From positions 74,549 to 81,817 of the forward strand of contig JAHZIE010000003.1 in assembly GCA_019419895.1 (NCBI GenBank): a DNA stretch of 7,269 bases, written 5' to 3'. This document shows positions 1 to 6,455 of this stretch, one piece after another. The position numbers and the translations under genes were made by a program. Position 1 is the first letter of the stretch. Each line of letters begins with the position of its first letter. Source of the stretch: Clostridiales bacterium. GTDB lineage: Bacteria; Bacillota; Clostridia; Oscillospirales; Acutalibacteraceae. Under the pieces are notes generated by a model. That model saw only the letters and a program-made list of their open reading frames with translations, was not told the DNA's origin and made no database searches.

Positions 1-1
1 A

Positions 2-328
2 GAATATCTGGGAATGTCAGGGCAGGGGGAGATTTATGGCAAAAAGATTGCCGTATCCCTGCGGGCGAATATTTACACCCCCAAGTCTTTTGGGGGGAAT
101 GGCTGCTTTGAAGCGTTTTCACGTATTTGCGACAGCCTTTTTCTGCAAAACGCCCAACGGCTTGGCATTACCGGAATCAGCTGCGGAACGGTCAGCTACC
201 ATAGGGATGCGGGGGCCTTTCTCCTGGATGTGGATATCCAGCTGGCTACCTATGTGGGACAGCAGGTGGATGATGCGCTCATGGGAGATATTGTAGTCAG
301 GGGCGAGGCTTATGAGAGGGAAGAATAG
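2..328 (+). CDS. Small tail/connector protein, 3' part only
   Basis: The frame is open from the window edge to the TAG at 326-328, so the true start is probably outside; the internal ATG at 14 has no ribosome site in front of it. About 109 residues are visible. The C-terminal half reads like beta strands (TGISCGTVSYHRDAGAFLLD, then VDIQLATYVG), followed by an acidic end. I see no signal peptide or membrane segment. It lies directly before the sheath gene, where PBSX-like elements and clostridial tailocins keep small connector, tail-completion or tail-terminator proteins, so such a role is plausible, but that rests on position and fold-like appearance only. The AGGAGG serving the sheath gene overlaps its stop codon, which suggests coupled translation. 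Coding is well supported; function is not. Confidence 0.7.
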   Translation, partial: EYLGMSGQGEIYGKKIAVSLRANIYTPKSFGGNGCFEAFSRICDSLFLQNAQRLGITGISCGTVSYHRDAGAFLLDVDIQLATYVGQQVDDALMGDIVVRGEAYEREE

Positions 329-332
329 GAGG
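327..332 (+). promoter_or_regulatory. Ribosome binding site deciding the sheath start
   Basis: AGGAGG overlaps the stop codon of the preceding gene. The first in-frame ATG (334) is only 1 base away, too close for initiation; the in-frame ATG at 343 is 10 bases away and is the better start. Confidence 0.7.
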
Positions 333-342
333 AATGCTGAAT

Positions 343-1386
343 ATGAAATGTCTGGCGGGAGAACGTCCGGGGATTTATACGGAATATGATACCAGCGGAG
401 TTGTCGGGGCTTCACAAAAAGCGGCGGTGGGCTTGGCTGTGGTATGCAGCTTGGCGGAGGGAAAATCCCATTGTATTACACGGCTGTCAGAGGCACAGGA
501 ATATCTGAGAAATGATGAAGTTCCCTTGGAGATGGCGGAGGCGCTTCTGGATCAGGGGATTAGGGAAATCTGGATCGCACCAGCCGGAGAAGGGGATGCG
601 GAGGGATATGCCGCGGCTCTCAGGCTGTTGGAGGAGATTTCTCTGAAATCGGTACTTTCTGACAGCAGCCAATTGGAAATTCATCAGCTTATGAAAGAGA
701 GTATCCACCGATGCGCGCAACAAAAAAGAGAAAGAACCGGCGTGGTATTTACCGATGAGATAGGGGAAGAGGCTATCCGCCATGGAGAAGCGCTCAACAG
801 TGAGAGAATGGTTCTGGTAGCGCAAAAAGCTGAAAGAATCAGAGGCTCAGAGGCTGTGACCGGGGCCGCAGTTTCCGCGGCTCTGGCTGGTATTGTGGCC
901 TCAGCCCAGCCTGGCACCAATTTCAACGGTTCTGTCCTGAAGGGCTTTTCAAGTGTACAGCCTTCTTTAGAGGAAGAAACCGTTGATTCCTTTCTTCAGG
1001 GTGGCGTGACACCCTTGGAGAAGGTTGGGAATGAGGTACAGGCCATTCGGATTGTGACCACCCGGACGACAACCGGGGGGGTTCAGGATAAAACCTACCG
1101 GGATATCAATACCGTGCTGGTGATGGATGATGTAATTTCTTCCGTAAGGGAGGCATTGTCTATACGGCTGGGCGGGGCAAAAAACAACACCCGTACCAGA
1201 GGGGCGATTGCAACCCAGGCGGCTGTTGAATTACAGGCCAAGCTGGACGCGGGGATGATCGACAGCTATAACCAGCCCAGGATCTACGCGGACAGCGAGG
1301 ATCCGTCTATCTGTATTGTAGAACTGGAATTTTCAGTGGTGAGAGGGCTTAATCAGATCCATATCATCGGTCATATTTCAATTTGA
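343..1386 (+). CDS. Contractile tail sheath protein
   Basis: This encodes the outer sheath subunit that stacks around the tail tube and contracts to drive it through a target envelope (counterpart of PBSX XkdK). From ATG 343 it is 347 residues; ATG 334 would add three. The N-terminus AGERPGIYTEYDTSG is the usual sheath opening (x-RPG-x-Y). The last 120 or so residues form the conserved sheath C-terminal domain, including a VTPLEKVGNEVQAIRIVTT strand region, the DINTVLVMDDVISSVREAL helix and a closing beta region rich in I and V. The length is short for phage sheaths but fits the compact sheaths of clostridial tailocins, as I recall them. It is followed 14 bases later by the tube gene, the normal order. 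No disruption is seen. High confidence from the C-terminal pattern, the neighbours and the length. Confidence 0.93.
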   Translation: MKCLAGERPGIYTEYDTSGVVGASQKAAVGLAVVCSLAEGKSHCITRLSEAQEYLRNDEVPLEMAEALLDQGIREIWIAPAGEGDAEGYAAALRLLEEISLKSVLSDSSQLEIHQLMKESIHRCAQQKRERTGVVFTDEIGEEAIRHGEALNSERMVLVAQKAERIRGSEAVTGAAVSAALAGIVASAQPGTNFNGSVLKGFSSVQPSLEEETVDSFLQGGVTPLEKVGNEVQAIRIVTTRTTTGGVQDKTYRDINTVLVMDDVISSVREALSIRLGGAKNNTRTRGAIATQAAVELQAKLDAGMIDSYNQPRIYADSEDPSICIVELEFSVVRGLNQIHIIGHISI

Positions 1387-1388
1387 TT

Positions 1389-1395
1389 GGAGGAG
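1389..1395 (+). promoter_or_regulatory. Ribosome binding site deciding the tube start
   Basis: GGAGGAG lies 5 bases before ATG 1401. A TTG start at 1383 in the same frame would place this site inside the coding region, so 1401 is preferred. Confidence 0.7.
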
Positions 1396-1400
1396 AAAGA

Positions 1401-1793
1401 ATGGCTGGCATTGTATTTCCGACAAGCAAAGATATCTATTTGGAGGCAAACGGACAGAAGCTGGCCGTAGTGGAAAGCTACCGGGCGCGTTCCACACAGG
1501 AGAGTTCCTTTGTGGAAGCCTTTGGAGAACAGGAGGCTGTCGGTACGGTGGGGGGAAAAATCCAACATACCATAGAGCTTTCCAGGGTGTATGTCACCGG
1601 AGGTACCCAGGGGGATGGGATTGACTTTTTTAACCTTCACGGCTTTAATCTTGTAATAGTAAAGCCTGACAAGCGGATTATTTATTCCGGGTGCGAATGG
1701 ACGGATATTGACGAGGAAGCAGGGCTGAACCATACCATTTTGGAAAAAGTATCTTTAATGGCCGCGAAACGGATGGAAATGGCGGTTTCCTAA
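1401..1793 (+). CDS. Tail tube protein (XkdM-like)
   Basis: Encodes the inner tube subunit, which forms stacked hexameric rings inside the sheath and provides the channel that is pushed out on contraction. From ATG 1401 it has 130 residues, within the usual 130-150 for this family. The sequence is beta-rich: MAGIVFPTSKDIYLEANGQ, then an LAVVESYRAR strand, a G/E-rich turn, IQHTIELSRVYV, and a late VKPDKRIIYSGCEW strand pair ending in a helix-like EKVSLMAAKR. Its place immediately after the sheath gene is diagnostic for contractile tails of the Mu/PBSX/diffocin type. The next gene starts 18 bases downstream. No defect is seen. Assignment rests on position, size and the tube-like strand pattern. 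Confidence 0.87.
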   Translation: MAGIVFPTSKDIYLEANGQKLAVVESYRARSTQESSFVEAFGEQEAVGTVGGKIQHTIELSRVYVTGGTQGDGIDFFNLHGFNLVIVKPDKRIIYSGCEWTDIDEEAGLNHTILEKVSLMAAKRMEMAVS

Positions 1794-1811
1794 AAAGGAA
1801 CGCTGTACGGG

Positions 1812-2438
1812 GTGAAGATTTTGGAACAAAGAAAGGAACCAGTAGGACTGTTAAAACGGTACGGCTGGCAGATAAGGATTTTAAGCGCATATGCAGAACT
1901 CCGGCAGTTTTCCGTGGCAAAAAAACTTGTGGAATTTCTGGTCTGCCAAGGAATAGAGCGAGAAGAGGCTGAGATCTTGGCGGATAATGCCTGTCTGCTT
2001 TCCGGCGCTCTTTGCGGCTGGAGAGGAAGTCCTGTTTTTAGTGACGGGGAACAGGTAATAAAAGTTTTAACGGGTGAACAGATCTCCTGCCTCACTGAGG
2101 AATATGCGGCATGTAAAAGAGAATATGAAAAGAATGGGGAATGGCGGAAATTTGAAAAAGAAATTCTTGTCCGCAGTGGACTTCCCGAGGAACAAATCCG
2201 GTGGGAGGTACTGAAGTTTTTTCGTATTCTTCCCAGTTCGCCCGAAGCTAAAAATATGGAATGGACGGATTATCTTTATTGTTACACCCAGATTATGAAA
2301 GACAGGGAGAATACGCCGGTGGAAGAAAAAAATCGGATAAGAGGGAATTCCTTTGAGGAATGGGGCATCAATGAGAGTTTTCCAAAGGAAGCCTTGAGAG
2401 AGGAGGGGAAAAATGGTGCTGTTAAAGACGATGATTAG
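1812..2438 (+). CDS. Tail assembly chaperone-like protein
   Basis: A 208-residue acidic, soluble protein with a GTG start. AAGGA at 1795-1799 is a somewhat distant ribosome site; a TTG at 1821 is an alternative start. The first part (about 1-100) contains FSDGEQVIKVLTGEQISCLTEEYAA, reminiscent of the N-terminal part of tail assembly chaperones; the second part (about 108-165) has an EWRKFEKEILVRSGLPE helix and EWTDYLYCYTQIMKD, resembling the downstream half of two-part (G/GT) chaperones. Such proteins normally hold the tape-measure protein while the tube polymerises on it. Here both halves lie in one uninterrupted frame. A run of seven A at 2326-2332 is present, but shifting into either other frame meets a stop within about nine codons. 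The 3' end overlaps the next gene by 26 bases. Family assignment is moderate, from position after the tube gene and sequence style. Confidence 0.6.
   Translation: MKILEQRKEPVGLLKRYGWQIRILSAYAELRQFSVAKKLVEFLVCQGIEREEAEILADNACLLSGALCGWRGSPVFSDGEQVIKVLTGEQISCLTEEYAACKREYEKNGEWRKFEKEILVRSGLPEEQIRWEVLKFFRILPSSPEAKNMEWTDYLYCYTQIMKDRENTPVEEKNRIRGNSFEEWGINESFPKEALREEGKNGAVKDDD
2401..2408 (+). promoter_or_regulatory. Strong ribosome binding site for the basic 101-residue protein
   Basis: AGGAGGGG inside the end of the chaperone-like gene, with AGGAGG 6 bases before ATG 2413. It is the main evidence that the 2413-2718 frame is translated. Confidence 0.65.
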
Positions 2439-2718
2439 CAGAAATCGGAAAGCCAGGCGGATGGCAAAAGAGGCGGGAAACGCTGCAAGCTTGCAGAATG
2501 GGCTAAAAGCTTTGTCTCAAAGGCAAGAAACCACTGCGGTGGTGGGACGGAAGAGACAGCGGGAACGGCCGGACGAAATCCAATTCTGCCGGAAAGAGGT
2601 TTCAGCCATATTGGCAGAGCCTCCCCGTCATGAGAAAATGAGCGCATGGGACGGGTGGGAAAGGCTGTGCCGCCGCGCAGAACGGGAAGGACGGAGGTAC
2701 TCCCGTTCATTCCGGTAA
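2413..2718 (+). CDS. Small, strongly basic protein of unknown function
   Basis: A 101-residue protein with about 26 Lys/Arg against about 12 Asp/Glu, and no signal peptide or membrane segment. The N-terminal part (NRKARRMAKEAGNAASLQNG) is helix-like and positively charged; the middle has PDEIQFCRKEVSAILAEPP; the C-terminus is a charged helix-like segment, WDGWERLCRRAEREGRRY. It begins inside the chaperone-like gene (26-base overlap) with an excellent ribosome site, so it is probably translationally coupled. It fills the place where contractile tails normally encode the long tape-measure protein, but nothing in it resembles one: no long coiled coil, no hydrophobic segment, no repeats. It might be a genuine small tail protein, a very short substitute, or the leftover of a deletion. 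Frame 3 is also open over 2439-2630, so coding evidence rests mainly on the ribosome site. I do not recognise the family. Confidence 0.6.
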   Translation: MVLLKTMISRNRKARRMAKEAGNAASLQNGLKALSQRQETTAVVGRKRQRERPDEIQFCRKEVSAILAEPPRHEKMSAWDGWERLCRRAEREGRRYSRSFR

Positions 2719-2737
2719 AGCTACAGGAGGAATAGAA

Positions 2738-3253
2738 ATGAAATTACCGGCAATGAAATATAAAACATTTGTGTGGCCTAACAATCCTTATGAGCTTCAG
2801 CTGGTGTCTCAAAGAAAGTGGAAGGAATTTCAGCTGCCGTATCATGGGGTTGTTTTTCAGGATTTGGGAGCGGGAGGGCGCAGTATTACAGGAAAAGGCG
2901 TTTTTTACGGCAGTGGGGCGCTGGATATTTATCAAAAGCTTGTGCAGCTGTTTGATGAAGGCGGGATGGGAAAATTATATTTGCCCAATTTGACCCCAAT
3001 AACCGCAATATTTTACGGACTTCAGATGTCTCAGCTGCCTGGGCCGGACAGGGTGGAATACAGCTTTGAGTTTAGGGAAGCGGAAATTCCGGAAAGCGGG
3101 GAGGAGACAGTGGATTTTTATATAACTGCTGAGGGAGACACCTTATGGACTGTAGCCCAGAAAAGTGGTAAAACGGTTGATCAACTTCTTCAAATGAATC
3201 CGGGCCTGCGTTCACCACTATCTCTTGGAAAGGGGGAGCGGTTGAAAATATGA
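2738..3253 (+). CDS. LysM-domain baseplate/tail protein (XkdP-like)
   Basis: A 171-residue protein with an AGGAGG (2725-2730) 7 bases before its ATG. Residues about 1-120 form the phage-specific domain: FVWPNNPYEL near the start, a middle VVFQDLGAGGRSITGKGVF segment and ALDIYQKLVQLF, then a strand pair ending YSFEFREAE. Residues about 128-171 are a LysM module (YITAEGDTLWTVAQKSGKTV, then LLQMNPGLRSPLSLGKGERL), with the GDTLW-x-x-A and NP signatures. In PBSX-like tails the counterpart lies between tape measure and hub and is thought to work at the tube-baseplate junction, LysM possibly contacting peptidoglycan or other baseplate parts. The stop overlaps the hub start by 4 bases (ATGA), so the two are probably translated together. 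PBSX XkdP is longer, but short forms are common. High confidence in the family. Confidence 0.88.
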   Translation: MKLPAMKYKTFVWPNNPYELQLVSQRKWKEFQLPYHGVVFQDLGAGGRSITGKGVFYGSGALDIYQKLVQLFDEGGMGKLYLPNLTPITAIFYGLQMSQLPGPDRVEYSFEFREAEIPESGEETVDFYITAEGDTLWTVAQKSGKTVDQLLQMNPGLRSPLSLGKGERLKI

Positions 3254-4129
3254 TTCAGGTAATCGCTTACCCTCATGAGGGGGAAGGTATGGTTTTTCTC
3301 AATACCGTATCAGCACAGCTGGATATGGATTTATATATTCCAGCCGATCAATTTGAGGGAAAATTCCCGGTGGAACAATCGATGGAGGAATTTTCACAAA
3401 TCAAAGTATTGGATCAGCTGGGGCTGCGGATTTTGTTTTACGGCATTGTGGATGAACAACGCGAAACTGTTACGCCCGAAGGCCGCTTTTTGGAAATTGA
3501 AGCCAGAAGTATGGCCGCTCTGCTCACCGACAATGAGGCGGAGCCCCAGTCATATACTACCTCTAGCCTTGAACTCATATTCGAACGCCATGCCCAGCCC
3601 TATGGATTGACAGGATGCGAAGGCCCTCAGACGCCACATGTACAGTTATTGGAAATCACATCTGGAATGAGCGAATGGGATGCGGTAGAGACTTTCTGTA
3701 CGGCGGCGATTCAAGCCATTCCACGGGTGACGCCAAGAGCTGTTCTCTACTGCGGAACATGGCCCATGGGAAAGGAGCCAGCCGCCGTTCTGGACAATAT
3801 GGAAGAAGGCACTGTTAAATATACGGAACTAGAAAAAATTACCGGCAGGATTCACCGGATTTCTTCCATTACACTGCGTCCAAGCGGCGGGGAAGGACAG
3901 CATTCTTCAGGCGGAAATTCGGGCAAACCAGCAGCTTGCAAAAGGAAAACAGGAGTTCATGACATATAGGGCAGTATGCGTTGGAGAACCTCCTGTTCCA
4001 GCAGGTGAAGAAGTTGTTATCAGGGATAAGAAGTTTGGAACAATTTCTGGGCTGACGTTAAGAAGCCTATGTTATCAGCTGGACGGCAGCAGGGAGCAAA
4101 CACAAATTCTCGCGTGTGAAATGAGTTAG
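3250..4129 (+). pseudogene. Baseplate hub protein (XkdQ / late control D-like), frameshifted
   Basis: The hub forms the ring linking tube and spike (gp27/gpD type). The first frame gives 239 residues from ATG 3250 and stops at 3969; its last 40 or so (after LRPSGG) lose protein character, becoming G/S-rich. From about 3893 a second frame reads sensibly, DSILQAEIRANQQLAKGKQE, and goes on to the TAG at 4127-4129 with a beta-rich tail (VVIRDKKFGTISGLTLRSLC). Removing one G from GGGG at 3889-3892 joins them into about 292 residues, a normal hub length. The upstream part has typical hub motifs: IEARSMAALLTDNEAEPQSY, SGMSEWDAVETFC. The second frame is closed upstream by the TAG at 3830, so the shift lies in 3833-3966. 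It may be a real mutation or a sequencing error. An ATG at 3959 with AGGAG 3 bases before it could start a separate 56-residue piece, but is less likely. Confidence 0.85.
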
Positions 4130-4139
4130 GGGCGATACG

Positions 4140-4514
4140 GTGGAGTGGATATCCTTAGGAGAAAAAAGCGTTCGTGGAAAAGGTTTCTGTGGACAGCGAG
4201 CTCGTGTGACAGAAAATATGAATGGACTCACCGCTTATGGCAGGGAAGAACACAAAAATATCTGCTGTTATACCCCATGGGGGGTTGTATGCGTGCCGCC
4301 TAAGGGTGAGGAGATCCTTCTCTTTTCTGTTGACGGATTGGCCGCCTGCATGGGTACAAGAATGCAAAGGCCTTCATATCCTTTGGAAGAAGGAGAGCTT
4401 TCTCTTTTCTCCAAGGGGGGTGCCAGCATTTTACTTAAAAATTCCGGAGAAGTGATAATCAACGGAAGGGTGTTTCCGCCTGCTGAAAAGAAAGAGGGAG
4501 GGAAGGACATTTGA
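4140..4514 (+). CDS. Baseplate spike-like protein
   Basis: A 124-residue protein starting at GTG, with AGGGG (4128-4132) 7 bases upstream. The N-terminal part (about 1-80) looks like the small OB-fold of phage spike proteins (Mu gp45, P2 gpV class): GFCGQRARVTENMNGL, then NICCYTPWGVVCVPPKGEEI and LLFSVDGLAACMGTRMQ, the last matching the usual 'value-of-field, then G-x-R/K' strand. The C-terminal part, GGASILLKNSGEVIINGRVF, is the short beta-prism stretch seen in such spikes. The spike sits on the hub and is the first part to meet the target membrane. There is no H-x-H metal-binding tip motif, and the remaining end is charged (PPAEKKEGG). It follows the hub and precedes the gp25-type gene, overlapping that start by 4 bases. 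DUF2577/XkdR-type is the alternative family label for this position. Confidence 0.75.
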   Translation: MEWISLGEKSVRGKGFCGQRARVTENMNGLTAYGREEHKNICCYTPWGVVCVPPKGEEILLFSVDGLAACMGTRMQRPSYPLEEGELSLFSKGGASILLKNSGEVIINGRVFPPAEKKEGGKDI

Positions 4515-4879
4515 AGTATCAAAGAAGAGACAGCCTGGTTTGGCAGGGAGACTATGTTATAACCCCTTCAGGAAATCTAAAGGAGGCAGGGGACAGAGAG
4601 GCGTTAGCCCAGGAAGCTATGTTTCGATTGGCAATCCGTCGCGGGAACTTTTGTTACCAGCCCGATTTAGGCAGCAGGTTTTATCAGTTGTCCGGCTATG
4701 GAGGAGATTGGGAAGAGACGGCTTTGGAAATGGCGAAAGAGGCTTTGAATGAGATGGACGGCGTACAAGTGGAAGAAGTGCTTGTATCTTTTTCCGAAGA
4801 ATATGGGCGCTTATCGCTAGACATCTATCTTTCTATTTTAGGGGAAAGTGTAAAGCTGCCGGCGATAGAAGCAAGGTAG
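4511..4879 (+). CDS. Baseplate wedge protein, gp25/GPW type (XkdS, DUF2634-like)
   Basis: A 122-residue protein starting at TTG 4511, which overlaps the spike stop (4-base overlap); GGGAGGG at 4496-4502 is the ribosome site, 8 bases away. The family motif lies at residues 40-60: LAIRRGNFCYQPDLGSRFYQ, where the R-x-x-x-x-x-Y/F-x-P-x-x-G-S-x-x-x pattern is typical of gp25-like proteins. A helix (ETALEMAKEALNEMDGVQ, about 70-86) and two C-terminal strands (EEVLVSFS, LSLDIYLSIL) complete the fold. gp25-type wedges pair with baseplate J proteins at the tube base and start sheath assembly. The stop at 4877-4879 overlaps the ribosome site of the J gene. Length is normal and no defect is seen. Confidence 0.88.
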   Translation: MKYQRRDSLVWQGDYVITPSGNLKEAGDREALAQEAMFRLAIRRGNFCYQPDLGSRFYQLSGYGGDWEETALEMAKEALNEMDGVQVEEVLVSFSEEYGRLSLDIYLSILGESVKLPAIEAR

Positions 4880-4891
4880 GGGGAGAAAAAC

Positions 4892-5956
4892 ATGGAATAC
4901 AGTGAAATTTTAAAAGAGATGGAAGATAAATATGAGGAACTGTCCGGTTTTTGCCCTGGCGATGGTTCTGACGCCGGAATCCGTCTGCGTGTGCTCGCCG
5001 GAGAGCTCCATAACCTGTGGACGCAGATGGAATGGCTGGAACGGCAGATATTCCCAGATACTGCAACGGGTCAATGGTTGGAAAAACTGGCGGAGCAGAA
5101 AGGGCTACAGAGAAAGGCTGGGGCAAGGGCATCAGGTACCCTTACTTTCCTCAGGGAATCTCCTCTATGGTATGACATTGCCATTCCAAAAGGGACACGC
5201 TGTGCGGTTTCGCGGGAAAGCGGTGTTTCCTACGAGACATTGGAAGAGGTGGTTCTGCCCTCCGGCAGTCTGAGCGTGGATGCCGCGGCACAGGCGATGT
5301 CCATTGGAGTAGAAGGAAATTCTCCAGCGGATACGATCACAGTGATGTTGACTCCACCAGCGGGGATTTCTTCTGTTACTAATGGCACCGCCTTCACCGG
5401 AGGAGTGGAGGAAGAGGACGATGAAAGCCTGCGGGAGAGACTGCTGGAAGCGTATCACCGTCCTTCCAATGGAGTGAACAGCGGTTTTTACGAACAGGAG
5501 GCGCTTAAACACGATCAGGTTTATTCTGTGAGTGTTGTACCAAGAGCAAGAGGAAACGGTACGGTGGATATTTATATCAGTACCCTTCAGGGGGATCCAT
5601 CAACCCAGCTTTTGGAAGAGCTTCAGGAAGAATTTAATCTTCAGAAGGAGATTAACGTCGATATACAGGTAAAAGCGCCGGAAAGGGTTGAAGTAGAAAT
5701 TGTAGCATATGTAAAAACAGTAGAGGGATATGACAGGAATGCCGTTGTAAAAGAATGTAAGGAAAGAATTCAAGAATGTTTCTCAAAAAAGAAAATAGGG
5801 GAAAATCTCTATCTGGCCCAGATAGGAGATGTGATTTTTCATACGCCGGGAGTGGAAAATTATCTTTTTGAGACTGATCTAAGCAGTGATACCACGGTTG
5901 ATCGGACAAGCCTTGTGAAGCTGAAATCCTGTACCCTGCCTGAGATGGAGGTGTGA
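4892..5956 (+). CDS. Baseplate J family protein (XkdT-like wedge)
   Basis: A 354-residue wedge protein of the baseplate J family (P2 gpJ / PBSX XkdT), which forms the ring around the hub with the gp25-type protein and transmits the contraction signal. The AGGGGGAG at 4878-4885 overlaps the previous stop and lies 6 bases before the ATG. Typical features in order: N-terminal helix; FPDTATGQWLEKLAEQKGL (about 55-73), a hallmark in this family; a GTRCAVSRESGVSYET strand (101-116); EGNSPADTITVML (141-153) and NGTAFTGGVEEEDDESLRER (164-183), where G...DDESLR-x-R is diagnostic; then PSNGVNSGFYEQEALKHDQV (191-210) and VVPRARGNGTVDIYI (215-229). The C-terminal third is helical and beta mixed. The length is normal. 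Only 1 base separates it from the next gene. The best supported gene of the window along with the sheath. Confidence 0.95.
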   Translation: MEYSEILKEMEDKYEELSGFCPGDGSDAGIRLRVLAGELHNLWTQMEWLERQIFPDTATGQWLEKLAEQKGLQRKAGARASGTLTFLRESPLWYDIAIPKGTRCAVSRESGVSYETLEEVVLPSGSLSVDAAAQAMSIGVEGNSPADTITVMLTPPAGISSVTNGTAFTGGVEEEDDESLRERLLEAYHRPSNGVNSGFYEQEALKHDQVYSVSVVPRARGNGTVDIYISTLQGDPSTQLLEELQEEFNLQKEINVDIQVKAPERVEVEIVAYVKTVEGYDRNAVVKECKERIQECFSKKKIGENLYLAQIGDVIFHTPGVENYLFETDLSSDTTVDRTSLVKLKSCTLPEMEV

Positions 5957-5957
5957 G

Positions 5958-6449
5958 ATGGTTAGCCTGGATTCAATGAAAGGTTCCTTGCGCCCTTTGG
6001 GAATTTATCAGTTGGAAAAAAGCTTGGTAGAGCATGAACTGGAGGCCTATGGGAGTAGCCTGGATAAAGCCGCGGGCTTCCAGGAAAATTTGGAAGAAGC
6101 ATTTTTTTTAGAAAAACTGAAGAAAGAGGAGAGTTCCCTTGAAAAAGGGGTTCAACATTGGGAAGAAATATGCGGTTTTCCAAAAACAGATGGGATTTCA
6201 CTGGAGGAGAGATTAACACGATTAAAAGCTTGGCTGGCTGTCTGCTCTACAGACAGCACTGTAACAGCAATAGAAAAGACAGCATTGGCCCTGGGACTGC
6301 AGCTGGAAATAGAGGAACACTTTGACGATGGAAAAATCTCTCTCAATATCAGAGAGGCGCCGTCCGGTGAGGAAGGAGAGGCGGCAAGAAAATTGATAGA
6401 GCGACTGCTGCCCGCGCACTTGGAATGTTTATGGATGAATGCCGTTTAA
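5958..6449 (+). CDS. XkdU-like tail protein (DUF2313 / YmfQ family)
   Basis: A 163-residue protein with GGAGG (5947-5951) 6 bases before ATG 5958. Family features: N-terminal LRPLGIYQL, a coiled-coil-like region (about 18-66) rich in E/K/L, LEKGVQHWEEICGFP with SLEERLTRLKAWL (61-93), and the C-terminal LPAHLECLW (151-159), very like the L-P-A-H-L-x-x-x-F ending of XkdU proteins. This family follows baseplate J in P2/Mu/PBSX-type tails and is thought to form the wedge-to-fibre connection (P2 gpI class). Normally the fibre gene comes next; here the stop is followed 6 bases later by a terminator, so this is the last gene of the operon in the window. No defect is seen. Confidence 0.88.
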   Translation: MVSLDSMKGSLRPLGIYQLEKSLVEHELEAYGSSLDKAAGFQENLEEAFFLEKLKKEESSLEKGVQHWEEICGFPKTDGISLEERLTRLKAWLAVCSTDSTVTAIEKTALALGLQLEIEEHFDDGKISLNIREAPSGEEGEAARKLIERLLPAHLECLWMNAV

Positions 6450-6455
6450 AATTGG

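Noticed and set aside
119..1733. Minus-strand frames of 80-120 codons opposite the first three genes
   Set aside because: They lie antisense to well-supported tail genes, lack ribosome sites and have low-complexity, S/P/F-rich translations typical of shadows.
2439..2630. Open frame continuing the chaperone-like gene beyond its TAG, suggesting stop readthrough
   Set aside because: The translation is G/S/K/R-rich without family features, and the overlapping frame at 2413-2718 has a much better ribosome site; the open frame is probably chance in GC-richer sequence.
3833..3838. A6 run as the place of the hub frame change
   Set aside because: Shifting here would replace the protein-like IHRISSITLRP with an unlikely F/P/C-rich stretch; the G run at 3889-3892 joins the two good halves more cleanly.
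3959..4129. Separate 56-residue gene starting at ATG 3959
   Set aside because: Coding character in this frame already begins upstream of the ATG (from about 3893) and the AGGAG is only 3 bases away, so the frameshifted hub explanation fits better.
4932..5909. Alternative frames of 85-115 codons inside the baseplate J gene on both strands
   Set aside because: The J frame has clear family motifs throughout; the others are W/R/C- or F/L/H-rich shadows.
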